Positions 13,752 to 23,671 of a DNA stretch of 64,000 nt are shown here, in pieces. Made by a program: the position numbers and the translations under genes. How positions within the stretch are numbered: the stretch's first letter is position 1; each line of letters opens with the position of its first letter. The notes below the pieces were generated by a model. The model searched no databases and was not told the origin of the DNA. It was given only the letters and a program-made list of their open reading frames with translations. Source of the DNA: Cladochytrium replicatum (Eukaryota; Chytridiomycota; Chytridiomycetes; Cladochytriales; Cladochytriaceae); NCBI GenBank assembly GCA_025526935.1, contig JAHLKD010000040.1:1-64000 (forward strand), read 5' to 3'.

Positions 13752-13815
13752 ATAGGATTCTGTCCAGGCGGTCGCTTTCTCAACTCCTGGACGGTACTTC
13801 AACAGATGAACAGTC
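13752..13815 (-). repeat. Inverted partial copy of the hAT array unit
   Basis: Between the cargo gene and the transposase, GGATTCTGTCC followed by CTTTCTCAACTC and GACGGTACTTCA is the reverse complement of the ~96-bp unit repeated near the right end. It places a motif relic on the inner left side of hAT-1, about 1.9 kb from the left terminus. Confidence 0.65.
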
Positions 13816-13832
13816 TAAACAACAATTTATAT

Positions 13833-16268
13833 TTAAAAGAGTGGGTTATCATCAGTTGCTTCCAACTCTAATACCACATCAAAATCCTCGCCAAAATTAT
13901 GCACCTTTACAAAATCCTCACTAACATCACTTTTTGAATCTAGGGAATCATTTTTGAACGGTTCTTCAGCACTCAATTGATGCAACCAGTCATGACGGCA
14001 CATCAACGCATTTATTGTTCTTGGAGCAAGGCGGTTGCGAGTTGCAGGTACCAAATCAACCCCGGCTGAAAACTTTCGTTCGACTGGAGCGCTTGTTGCT
14101 GGTATTCCTAAATAGTCCATTGCCATCTGGCTTAGGGCTGGAAAGTTCACACTTCCAAAGGTCTTCCACCAGTCCATAATATTGATTGGCTTCCCATCAG
14201 AATCAATACCGCGGAGTACCTGATCGCCAAGATAGCGATCCAGCTCATCTTTTTCCTCAGGAATCTCTTCTTGCCAGATGAAAACGGATCTAATGGCTCT
14301 CAAGCGTTCAGCGTCCGTTTTTTTCTGTCTATCACCGGAAGCTCCGCTCGAATCGTGTCGACGTTCTGGCGTGTTTCTAAAAACATCGGCACCACTGTTC
14401 TTGATTTTCCGTGACTTATACGATTCCTCCCAGACTTTCCGCACTAGGGTGACCTGATCCCTTCCTACATCTTTCTCCCAAGCCTTTGAAAATCGATAAT
14501 ATTGATCCTTAAAACGAGGATCGAGTACCGTAGCAACTGCTAAACACGGGCTCTTAGCGATTGAGTAATATATTCTCAGCTTATCTAGTGCATTTCGAAA
14601 TGCTTTGGTGAAAGTTTCATCTAATTCTGCATCCTCTAGGTCCTCCAGTTGATCGATAAGATCGTTGTAAAATGGAATAACAAGCGGAAGTGTTGGATAT
14701 CTAGACCCCTCGATTGCCTTTGATATAACCTCGAAAACACTCAAACCATCCCGGATCTTCTGTAGGACCTCCCATTGCTTTGGATTTATTGACCAATCTT
14801 TCAAAGAATCTTCAATCCAGCATATTTTGTCCATTGCCTCTTGTAGCTGTAAGGCTCGTTTGACCATATAGAACGTGCTATTCCAGCGAGTTGTCACATC
14901 GATAATTGGTAATAGAGGAACCAGTTTCACAAATCGGCACGAATCAATAAATGAGCTTCGTCGTTTTGGGGAAGACCGGATTCCTCTGACTAGCCGTCGA
15001 AGAAGGTTTATGACATTAACGCCGGAGTTATCGTCATTTGCGACTGTGTCCCCTGCGGGCGCGAATGTATCGATAAAATCCTTTGCTGCAAGATTGATAA
15101 TGTGTGCCATACACCGCATGTGTTGAGTTTCTGCAGACCACGCAATATCCCTATCTTCCAAGAGCGTCTCCAGCTTAGCACTCATGGTAAAGTTGTTTGA
15201 ACCGTTGTCGGTTGTAATGCATAATAAGCGTTCACCCGATAGCATGCCAAATTCATCCAGACACTTGACAAGCTGACTAGCCATGGCGACGCCTTCATGC
15301 TTTCCAACCATCGGAATCATCTGCAGCAGCAAGTCCTGCGGCTCCCATTCTTTCGTGATGAAGTGGGCAGTAATTCCAAGAAAAGAAATCTGGTTCTTCG
15401 ATGTCCAACAGTCAGCTGTTATTGATACTTTTGAAGGCGAACCAACAATCAGACCTTTAATGAGCTCCTTCTGCCTATCGTAAAGATCCATCTCCTTTTG
15501 CTTCACTGCTTTTGCCGTCTTTGGTGTATAGTTTGGCTGAAAAGTCTTCAGCATGCTGACAAAGAACTCGTTCTCCACAACAGTAAAAGCCTGATTGTCT
15601 GCAGCAATCCAGTCCAAAATTGACCGCCACGCTACGTCTGGATTGAACACAAAGTTTTGCTCCTTCTCCTGCGAGCCGAAATTCAATGTCTGTTGTCCCT
15701 TGGGGACGATGTCCAACAGTCCAAGCGACCTGGCAATACTTCCATGGTGGTTTTTCAGATGCCGGAGGAAGTTTTTTGTTGATCCCGTCTTATCGACCTT
15801 CTGGCTCCACTTGCATTTCGCAACCAAACATGTTCTCAGACCATTATCAACCTTATAGTAATCCTTCGCTATGCCGCCTCGACTACCTCTACAGTCCGAC
15901 ATGCTATCAACATCTGCGTCTGATGAAAGCATTGATGGTTGAACTGATCCAGCTGCAGGCTCCTGTCGCACTGAAGAGTCAGCAAAACTAACGTCGGCAG
16001 GAAGCTGTGGTGCATGCTGAGAAGCCGGGCCCAACTCGCTGGAGTCATTGGAAGAAGATGTGGAGCTCGGCTCTCGAGCGCTGTTGTTGCCACCGTGTCC
16101 TGATACACGTCTGCGTTTGACCTGCATGATGTTCCCCTCGCTGGACGCCTCTGAAATTTGGGGGGCTGGCAGACTTCGCTTCCGTGTGTCAAGCGGATGA
16201 CTGTCCACCAGTCTTTGGCTTGCGTCGGACGCTGCCTTACGCTTTGGTTTAACAAAGGCGGCGTCCAT
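13833..16268 (-). CDS. hAT transposase, 811 aa, uninterrupted
   Basis: Transposase that would cut and paste the element. The N-terminus is basic (KPKRK, KRRR: likely nuclear localisation). A BED-type zinc finger lies at about residues 130-178 with Cys147, Cys152, His170 and His174/175. The RNase H-like catalytic fold is marked by DCWTS (Asp286) and TTDNGSN (Asp354). Near the C-terminus the hAT dimerisation domain is clear: LGIPATSAPVERKFS followed by NRLAPRTINALMCRHDWL, then an acidic tail. ATG at 16266-16268 is the natural start because it precedes the basic tail and lies just inside the array region. Length and domain order fit full-length hAT transposases, and no stop or shift is seen. Its promoter region faces the array of TGTCCGGGTGGACA motifs, so transposase binding there could also regulate its own transcription (inference). 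Confidence 0.95.
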   Translation of the reverse strand: MDAAFVKPKRKAASDASQRLVDSHPLDTRKRSLPAPQISEASSEGNIMQVKRRRVSGHGGNNSAREPSSTSSSNDSSELGPASQHAPQLPADVSFADSSVRQEPAAGSVQPSMLSSDADVDSMSDCRGSRGGIAKDYYKVDNGLRTCLVAKCKWSQKVDKTGSTKNFLRHLKNHHGSIARSLGLLDIVPKGQQTLNFGSQEKEQNFVFNPDVAWRSILDWIAADNQAFTVVENEFFVSMLKTFQPNYTPKTAKAVKQKEMDLYDRQKELIKGLIVGSPSKVSITADCWTSKNQISFLGITAHFITKEWEPQDLLLQMIPMVGKHEGVAMASQLVKCLDEFGMLSGERLLCITTDNGSNNFTMSAKLETLLEDRDIAWSAETQHMRCMAHIINLAAKDFIDTFAPAGDTVANDDNSGVNVINLLRRLVRGIRSSPKRRSSFIDSCRFVKLVPLLPIIDVTTRWNSTFYMVKRALQLQEAMDKICWIEDSLKDWSINPKQWEVLQKIRDGLSVFEVISKAIEGSRYPTLPLVIPFYNDLIDQLEDLEDAELDETFTKAFRNALDKLRIYYSIAKSPCLAVATVLDPRFKDQYYRFSKAWEKDVGRDQVTLVRKVWEESYKSRKIKNSGADVFRNTPERRHDSSGASGDRQKKTDAERLRAIRSVFIWQEEIPEEKDELDRYLGDQVLRGIDSDGKPINIMDWWKTFGSVNFPALSQMAMDYLGIPATSAPVERKFSAGVDLVPATRNRLAPRTINALMCRHDWLHQLSAEEPFKNDSLDSKSDVSEDFVKVHNFGEDFDVVLELEATDDNPLF

Positions 16269-16290
16269 TTTTGCTGTGGTGTGGCTGGAA

Positions 16291-16507
16291 CGTTACCGAC
16301 TCTAATGTCCAGGTGCACAGAAAGCACAGCTCTCGAGGTCTGTCGTGGTAGAAATTGTTTGTTACAGAACTTCCGTTGTGACTTCTTGGAAAGTGTCCGG
16401 GTGGACAGAATCGTATTGCTAGTAACATTGATAGAGGTTAGTTGTACTGGGTAGAGATAACTGAAGTACGTCAATGAGTTGAGAAAGTGTCCGGGTGGAC
16501 AGAATCC
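16291..16507. repeat. hAT-1 subterminal array, left portion
   Basis: Starts with a variant motif (TGTCCAGGTGCACAG), then two exact copies of TGTCCGGGTGGACA at 16394 and 16488, spaced 94 bp. The array unit is cut at AATCC by the copia element at 16508 and resumes at 23068. Confidence 0.88.
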
Positions 16508-17106
16508 TGTTAAGTATTTCGATTGATGGACTTGGCCAATCCAGTCATTGATAGTACAAAAACACAAACGCCCGATATACAGAAATGTCACTCTTCACTG
16601 AGCAACATTTCTAACTATTGAACTAAAGCATATAGATGATGATCTATTACGAGTTTGGATACCTCCGGTTATTTCTTCATGGGTTATATTTATTGCAGCC
16701 ATAGGTATAGTAAACTGTCATTACTTTTCTATCATCCACTTGTAGAAGTGAAGCCCGGATCAGATCACAGCAAAGGTTTACATATGATTAACGCGTTCGT
16801 GGGAATCATGTGTGAGAACAATCCTGTTGAGGAGAGCTAGATCTCACGCACAGCTTAGCATGATTATGCTTCGCTACGCCTGTGAGAAGAAGAGTCAAAC
16901 CTTATCGCTTCGATCCAGATCTTCCGGAAGGAAAAGCCAAAACGACAGTACACTTATTTAAGGAGCCTGTGGCGATACACACAAGGAGCATTCTCTTGCG
17001 CTAGTACTTGTGACTCGCAATCTTCTTTATTCATCTCTTAGAAACATTAACCCGTGAATTAGCAACACACACAACCTGAGGATCCAGACCACAGCTTTGT
17101 TCAACA
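16508..17106 (+). repeat. 5' LTR of whole-looking family A copia
   Basis: 599 bp, starting TGTTAAG and ending TTCAACA. A TATTTAA box near 16965 and the GAGCCTGTGGCGATA core just after it mark the probable promoter. No canonical TGG-type tRNA primer site directly follows the LTR (next bases CAATAGTTACG), so the primer is undetermined. Confidence 0.95.
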
Positions 17107-17157
17107 CAATAGTTACGAATCGTTGCTTAACACATTTCTTCGGACAACAACGACAAG

Positions 17158-20100
17158 ATGGGTTCAGGATCGAATGACGCCACATCTTCGCGGCCGAAGC
17201 CATTCACCGGTAAAACGCTGCAGGATTTCGATCTGTACATGGAACAAGTGCAGACTTACGCAAACTTACGTGGCGGCGCTGGCACTATGCTTCTCCAAGA
17301 ACCAATGGCTCTTCCTGATAATCCGAATTACGAGGCGGAAGGAAATCGCCCACAGCGTCCGATAGTCATCGCCGGAGCTGCTGGCGGAGCTGCTAACGAA
17401 GCACGAGCACAATGGGAAGCAGAACTACGTGAACATTTGGCGATCGTCACACACAACAGTCACTTACGTACGCAATATCGTGCTGAGATGCAAGATTACC
17501 GTGCACAACAAGCGGACAATAACGTCGCAGTTGGAATTCTATGCGAATGTTTCCCAAAACGCGACATGAATCGAGTCAGAGCTTATGCGTCAGCAAAAGG
17601 CAAAGTCGATGGACTTCGCCGAATTTTCAGTGCTGGCGGACAAGCTCCGATCGAATCGTCTATGTGGGAGCAACGGCTGGTAGATCTGAAATGTACGAAC
17701 GGTCAGTCGGCAGAAAGCGTTCAGCAGTTTGTGACCGACCTCACTGAGTTATTCGAACTCAAACTGAACTCTTTACCGGACGAACTCGTAATCAAGGATC
17801 TACTAAACCGGTTAGTCGCAAAAATCACGATGCAGACAATTGAACTACGGACCCTCGTACCTTTTCTCGGAAAAATGATCACTTCTGCGTATGCCGAATG
17901 GGAACCGGCGTTAATACAAGATCCAATTGATGCTGCAAATCCGAATGCTCCGCGACCATTCCACCAAAAGCCAACGCATTACTTCGAAACAGTGTCAAAT
18001 ATCTTGACCGACCTCAACCAATTGGTCCAACTCAACGTCACCATGGATGCCGGTGGGCCGAATGGGACAAAGAAGGCCATGAAGGCAAAGGCGAAGAAAG
18101 CGAAGGCGAAAGCGAAAGCCAAGGTTGCGAAGTCGGAGGATATTTGTACCTTGCATCCGAACTCATCTCACACCAATGCTCAATGCCGTAAGCAGGGTGC
18201 CTCGGGTGGCTCAGGCAGTAGCGGTGGGAGTAGCAGTTCCACTCGGACCAGGCAGTCGCAGGACTCCAGGTCGTCCACATCTTCTTCTGCAAAGAAGACA
18301 GATCTCACATGCAATTTCTGTGGCAAACGAGGACACAAGCAGTCGGCGTGTAAACGCTATCTCACTGCAAAGAGTCTTTGTTTAGACACGGATTTTCGTG
18401 CATTCATTGCCAGCCGTGGCGATGCAGGTGATGATTCGTCGGAGGACGAATCTACCGCCAAACCGGTGTTGACCAAGAAGGTAATCTTTGACCTTACCCA
18501 ACCTACTTCTGTTGATAAAGATGCTGACACATACATCGGAAATATGTTTTCGATAGTGAACGCACACTCGGCACAGAAGGTTGTCCGTGTACATGTTCAA
18601 GCAAAGGATCGTGTGGGTTTGCTTGATACAGGCGCAACTGTTTGGATGACACCTAATCGTCATGCCTTTAGTTCGCTGACGTATACGAATGACGAGGACG
18701 TGGTGGAACTAGCGGATAGTCATACAATTCCAGTTTGTGGTTTTGGAGATGTATCTGTAGTTTTACCCAATGGGCGAATTAAGATAATACACAACGCACT
18801 TTATGTTCCTGATCTCGAAGACACACTTGCATCAGTGTGTAGTATCATTGGAGACTCCGGGGACATTGTGAGTTTCACCAAAGACAAGGTTATCCTCACG
18901 CATGGTGATACGGATGAACACGTTATTATTGGGCGACGGGAAAGAGATTTGTACTATCTCTATGCTGATGTTAGTACCGTCGGAACTCACCAACCGCGGC
19001 ATGCGATTGCTCAACGAGCTAAAGCAGTAGCGGTATCCGCAGAAGGTCTCGATCAGTCGATGGACTTTACGTCCGGTGTACGATCTTCTCACGCGATGGG
19101 TCTCGATGTAATGTCAGACAACAACATTCGTCAAACGAACGATGATGAATGTCAACGAGCATCTCAAGATACAGTTGGAGTGAGCACCAACTTATCGCCA
19201 GTGACAGTACACGAACTTGCAAAGTTACACCAGCAGTTTGGTCACATCCACTTACGGACAATCTTTCGAACGGCAGAGAAGCTCAACATCAAAATGCCCA
19301 AGGTTGAACCGGATGCATTCAATCTTGTCAACAAATCAATTATGCAGAATTGTTTGGTCTGTAGTCGCACGAAGCTGAAGCAGAAGCCGATTTATTCTAC
19401 AATAAGTCGAGCTCCGAGGAAACTTTTCCGTCTGTTTTCCGATGTCGTACGTTTAATCTACGACGGACAGAAGAAGAGATATTGGCAGATCATTGTCGAC
19501 GAACAACCTCGTTTCATCACAATCTACTTCCTGAATCGAAAGAGTGATGCGGTGGATAGTATGATTCGACATATCGCTGATGTGGAAAATCGCAATCACC
19601 CATTACACGTTGCTGAACTACGTTCCGATTCAGGAGAATTGATTACTAAACGGTTGATCCAATGGTGCAATACCAAGATTCCTCGCATCCGCGTCCACCC
19701 AGCTCCTCCGTCAGTAAAGGAACTCGATGGTCTATCAGAGCGGAATATACAATCGATCAAGTATATGTCGGACGCGATGCTGCTACAAGCTGGACTACCA
19801 CGAACACTTCAATTCGTGCAACTCTCCATCCTATACGCTGCGGTCGTCAAGAACGCTACTTTCCATTCAGCTGTGAATGCGATTCCGTACTGTGCTTACC
19901 TTGACAAGCGGATAGATTTGGCAACTATCCACGCCTTTGGAACACTCGTTAGTTTGTGGATCTCACACGAACAAAGGTTGGCGCGCAGAATCCGAGACAA
20001 GTCTGAACTAGGTCTGTTTCTCGGATACAAGGGTGAAGACCTGAAGATCGTCATAGCACTCAATTTTCGGACAAACACAATAGGCGAATACTTCCATGTT

Positions 20101-22341
20101 ACGTTCCACGAGGGAGTTTTTGTTGGTTATAATCCTACCCGACAGTTACTCGACGATCTTACGGTACAATATCCACTGAAGGCCGGGACATATTTCGATG
20201 TTGATCAAATACCAACCGGGGATCAGGGGGTGCAAGAGACGACTGTTGAGTTTGTCTCAGACAATTTCCCGATTTCTACCATTGCAGACGAAGAAATCGA
20301 TGAGGATATAAACGACGACCCCATATATTACCGCTTAGAAGAAGCCGGTGACATGCATGTTGTTGAACATTTACATGGACTAGACGATGATGACCCAGAC
20401 GATGCTGATTATGATTCAAATGCTGATTTATCGACTCCACAATCCATTACTGAAGAATCTCCGAATTTGTCTTCCGTATCTCCTGTAGAGGAATATGATG
20501 CACAACTCGAAAGTGATCTTCAATTCATTGGAGAAGATGTCGACGAAGCATATGCAGCAAGAAAACGAAAACGTCAAGCAAGTGCAAATTTGTCGAACGC
20601 CAAAAGGAAACAAAATTCCTTGTTTACCCGGTCCGTTCCTAATATCGATTGGACCCTGAAGGCCGATTCCTCATATCCAACACAACCAATTGCGAATGGA
20701 AATATACGGACTGCACCAAAGACTCTTCGTGAGGCTTTATCACGATCCGATGAGGCTCCATTCTGGTTAGCGGCGATGAAGGAGGAAGTTAGACAACTAG
20801 TCGGCAACAATACTTGGGCCGAAACGTTTTTACCTGATGGACGGAATTTATTATCGGGCAAATGGGTTTTCACATATAAGCTTGACGAACATGGCAATAT
20901 TACTCGATTCAAAGCACGTTGGGTCGTACGAGGATTTTCACAGATTGAAGGATTGGATTTCGATGAAACCTATTCTCCAGTTACGAAAACGTCCACGATC
21001 CGTTTTCTGATTGCATTAGCAGCATTAGTCGGCATGATCATATTCCAGTTTGATATCAAGGGTGCATATCTCAATGCAATACTGGAAGAAGAGAACTACG
21101 TCGAACTCCCTCATGGTTTCGGACGAGTAGATTTCCAGAATCGACCCATCGTCTGCAGACTTATCAAAAGTCTGTACGGTCTACACCAGGCAGCTCGAGA
21201 ATGGTACAAAACTCTTTGGAAACAATATCTCAGTGTTGGTTTCGTGCGGAATATTGCAGACATCTGTCATTTCTGGCGATACAATCCAACAAATAATACC
21301 CGCGAACACACTACCGTTCATGTCGATGATATACTACATTTTTCCACAGATCCAAACGCATATCATCGGTTTCAGACCGATTTGGAAACTTCGTTCACAG
21401 TAGGCAGTACTTCGAAGGCGAAATGGATTCTGAAAATGGAGTTATTGCAGACAACGGAAGGATATTTCCTTAGCAATGCATTGTACGTAAAGAAGATTCT
21501 CGAAGAAGCGAATTTATGGGGTACCAACATCAAACCGACCAAAACACCGATGTCAAAATCATATATCTTTGATGAGACCACACCAACACTGTCCGATGCC
21601 GAGGCAACACAATTTCGATCAATGTTAATGAAGATATCGTACGTGGCGACTAAGACACGACCGGATATTTCATACGCAGTCAATATTTTGGCACAACATC
21701 AGATTGATCCTCGACAGTCAGAATCAAAGGCTCTCTATCGATTACAACGATATTTACTCGGTACTTGGGATTACGGTTTACACTATACACGGACTGGTAT
21801 CACGTCTCCGATGCTAAGACCCGACGGTCTCTACATGTTTGATTCGGCTAACAACCCACAAGGTTATGCCGATGCAGACTGGGCGGGCGATGCAGATAGA
21901 TACTCACGAACCGGTTACGTGGTAATGTTCGCTAATGCGGCAATCAGTTGGCAGTCGATTCGACAACAGACTATTGCAGCCTCGTCGTCGGAAGCCGAAC
22001 TGTATGCGCTGAACGAACTATCGCGTGAGATGAAGTGGATGAAAAATCTTATGACGGGTATTGGAATTACGTCGTTCAATCCGCTCCGTTTATGGCAAGA
22101 CAATCAATCCACCGAGTCTATCGCAAACAATCTGTTCAACAACAAACGGACCAAACACATGGACGTTCGCGAGAGATTTGTGAATCTCCAAGTTGAACAG
22201 AAACATCAGGAGTTACACCATATGGATACTTCTGATATGATCGCGGACATCTTAACTAAACCTCTTGGAAGTAAATTATACCTTAAACACAGGGGCTCGT
22301 TGGGGCTAGTCAGTCAGTCTTCACTTAATATACTATCTTGA
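17158..22341 (+). CDS. gag-pol polyprotein of family A copia (1727 aa, single frame)
   Basis: One open frame from ATG at 17158 codes for the whole set of Ty1/copia parts in their usual order: gag with a Lys/Ala-rich basic stretch and a CCHC knuckle (about residues 385-398), aspartic protease (around residue 490), integrase with its zinc-binding head (about 690-745) and catalytic core, reverse transcriptase (about 1220-1460) and RNase H (about 1560-1700). Gag and pol share one frame, as in plant and insect copia elements and unlike Ty1, which uses a frameshift. The element looks whole. Confidence 0.95.
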   Translation: MGSGSNDATSSRPKPFTGKTLQDFDLYMEQVQTYANLRGGAGTMLLQEPMALPDNPNYEAEGNRPQRPIVIAGAAGGAANEARAQWEAELREHLAIVTHNSHLRTQYRAEMQDYRAQQADNNVAVGILCECFPKRDMNRVRAYASAKGKVDGLRRIFSAGGQAPIESSMWEQRLVDLKCTNGQSAESVQQFVTDLTELFELKLNSLPDELVIKDLLNRLVAKITMQTIELRTLVPFLGKMITSAYAEWEPALIQDPIDAANPNAPRPFHQKPTHYFETVSNILTDLNQLVQLNVTMDAGGPNGTKKAMKAKAKKAKAKAKAKVAKSEDICTLHPNSSHTNAQCRKQGASGGSGSSGGSSSSTRTRQSQDSRSSTSSSAKKTDLTCNFCGKRGHKQSACKRYLTAKSLCLDTDFRAFIASRGDAGDDSSEDESTAKPVLTKKVIFDLTQPTSVDKDADTYIGNMFSIVNAHSAQKVVRVHVQAKDRVGLLDTGATVWMTPNRHAFSSLTYTNDEDVVELADSHTIPVCGFGDVSVVLPNGRIKIIHNALYVPDLEDTLASVCSIIGDSGDIVSFTKDKVILTHGDTDEHVIIGRRERDLYYLYADVSTVGTHQPRHAIAQRAKAVAVSAEGLDQSMDFTSGVRSSHAMGLDVMSDNNIRQTNDDECQRASQDTVGVSTNLSPVTVHELAKLHQQFGHIHLRTIFRTAEKLNIKMPKVEPDAFNLVNKSIMQNCLVCSRTKLKQKPIYSTISRAPRKLFRLFSDVVRLIYDGQKKRYWQIIVDEQPRFITIYFLNRKSDAVDSMIRHIADVENRNHPLHVAELRSDSGELITKRLIQWCNTKIPRIRVHPAPPSVKELDGLSERNIQSIKYMSDAMLLQAGLPRTLQFVQLSILYAAVVKNATFHSAVNAIPYCAYLDKRIDLATIHAFGTLVSLWISHEQRLARRIRDKSELGLFLGYKGEDLKIVIALNFRTNTIGEYFHVTFHEGVFVGYNPTRQLLDDLTVQYPLKAGTYFDVDQIPTGDQGVQETTVEFVSDNFPISTIADEEIDEDINDDPIYYRLEEAGDMHVVEHLHGLDDDDPDDADYDSNADLSTPQSITEESPNLSSVSPVEEYDAQLESDLQFIGEDVDEAYAARKRKRQASANLSNAKRKQNSLFTRSVPNIDWTLKADSSYPTQPIANGNIRTAPKTLREALSRSDEAPFWLAAMKEEVRQLVGNNTWAETFLPDGRNLLSGKWVFTYKLDEHGNITRFKARWVVRGFSQIEGLDFDETYSPVTKTSTIRFLIALAALVGMIIFQFDIKGAYLNAILEEENYVELPHGFGRVDFQNRPIVCRLIKSLYGLHQAAREWYKTLWKQYLSVGFVRNIADICHFWRYNPTNNTREHTTVHVDDILHFSTDPNAYHRFQTDLETSFTVGSTSKAKWILKMELLQTTEGYFLSNALYVKKILEEANLWGTNIKPTKTPMSKSYIFDETTPTLSDAEATQFRSMLMKISYVATKTRPDISYAVNILAQHQIDPRQSESKALYRLQRYLLGTWDYGLHYTRTGITSPMLRPDGLYMFDSANNPQGYADADWAGDADRYSRTGYVVMFANAAISWQSIRQQTIAASSSEAELYALNELSREMKWMKNLMTGIGITSFNPLRLWQDNQSTESIANNLFNNKRTKHMDVRERFVNLQVEQKHQELHHMDTSDMIADILTKPLGSKLYLKHRGSLGLVSQSSLNILS

Positions 22342-22468
22342 ACGACCGGCTGGCGATGTCCATACAACTCACCTTTATTTCAATAGAATATCAACTTCAG
22401 CATTTACAGAAAGTTATGATCGGTTGAGTGATACTCTCGGTTGTACCTATCTAATGACTGAGGGGGTG

Positions 22469-23067
22469 TGTTAAGTATTTCGATTGATGGACTTGGCCAA
22501 TCCAGTCATTGATAGTACAAAAACACAAACGCCCGATATACAGAAATGTCACTCTTCACTGAGCAACATTTCTAACTATTGAACTAAAGCATATAGATGA
22601 TGATCTATTACGAGTTTGGATACCTCCGGTTATTTCTTCATGGGTTATATTTATTGCAGCCATAGGTATAGTAAACTGTCATTACTTTTCTATCATCCAC
22701 TTGTAGAAGTGAAGCCCGGATCAGATCACAGCAAAGGTTTACATATGATTAACGCGTTCGTGGGAATCATGTGTGAGAACAATCCTGTTGAGGAGAGCTA
22801 GATCTCACGCACAGCTTAGCATGATTATGCTTCGCTACGCCTGTGAGAAGAAGAGTCAAACCTTATCGCTTCGATCCAGATCTTCCGGAAGGAAAAGCCA
22901 AAACGACAGTACACTTATTTAAGGAGCCTGTGGCGATACACACAAGGAGCATTCTCTTGCGCTAGTACTTGTGACTCGCAATCTTCTTTATTCATCTCTT
23001 AGAAACATTAACCCGTGAATTAGCAACACACACAACCTGAGGATCCAGACCACAGCTTTGTTCAACA
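22469..23067 (+). repeat. 3' LTR of whole-looking family A copia
   Basis: 599 bp, identical by eye to the 5' LTR. A purine-rich tract (GAGGGGGTG) immediately precedes it and serves as the likely polypurine tract. Confidence 0.95.
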
Positions 23068-23650
23068 AATCCTATTGCTAGTAACATTGATAGAGAGGTT
23101 AGCTGTATTGGGTAGAGATAACTGAAGTACGTCAATGAGTTGAGAAAGTGTCCGGGTGGACAGAATCTTATTGCTAGTAACATTGATAGAGATGTTAATT
23201 TGTACTTGATAGAGATCACTCAAGTACCGTCAATGAGTTAAGAAAGTGTCCGGGTGGACAGAATCCTATTGCTAGTAACATTGATAGAGAGGTTAGCTGT
23301 ACTTGATAGAGATCACTGAAGTACCATCAATGAGTTGAGAAAGTGTCCGGGTGGACAGAATTTTATTGCTAGTAACATTGATAGAGATGTTAGTTGTACT
23401 TGATAGAGATCACTCAAGTACCGTCAATGAGTTAAGAAAGTGTCCGGGTGGACAGAATCTTATTGCTAGTAACATTGATAGAGAGGTTAGTTGTATTGGG
23501 TAGAGATAACTGAAGTACGTCAATGAGTTGAGAAAGTGTCCGGGTGGACAGAAAATACATGCCTCGATGTCCGTTGTGATGCAAAATTGTTTGATACATA
23601 CAAAACTTATATTGCGTCTTCTTGGAAAGTGTCCGCGTGGACAGAAAGAA
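23068..23650. repeat. hAT-1 subterminal tandem array, right portion
   Basis: Five units of about 96 bp (AATCCTATTGCTAGTAACATT ... GAAAG) end in TGTCCGGGTGGACA at 23149, 23247, 23344, 23441 and 23537, plus a variant (TGTCCGCGTGGACA) at 23630. With the copia element removed, the array runs on from 16291-16507 with unbroken spacing of 94-98 bp, giving seven exact motifs. The motif is an inverted repeat, TGTCC/GGACA, around a 4-bp centre. Confidence 0.92.
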
Positions 23651-23671
23651 CAATAGCTTCGTTTTAGATTC

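Larger units (their letters stand above)
16508..23067 (+). mobile_element. Ty1/copia element, family A, looks whole (6560 bp)
   Basis: Complete LTR retrotransposon: LTRs at 16508-17106 and 22469-23067, one open gag-pol frame between them, and the 5-bp target duplication AATCC on both sides (16503-16507 and 23068-23072). Read by eye, the two 599-bp LTRs show no difference, so the insertion is very recent. It is nested in the hAT-1 motif array. The fragments M1, P1, M2 and P3 are broken copies of the same family. Confidence 0.96.

Noticed and set aside
16655-16840. A 61-codon frame recurring in every family A LTR (also 7714-7899, 22616-22801 and others)
   Set aside because: It recurs only because the LTR recurs; it lies across the LTR upstream of the promoter core, has no domain, and differences between copies are not of a protein-preserving kind.
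23068-23560. Regular repeats that could suggest a CRISPR array
   Set aside because: Whole ~96-bp units are repeated, including the would-be spacers, and they lie inside a eukaryotic hAT transposon.
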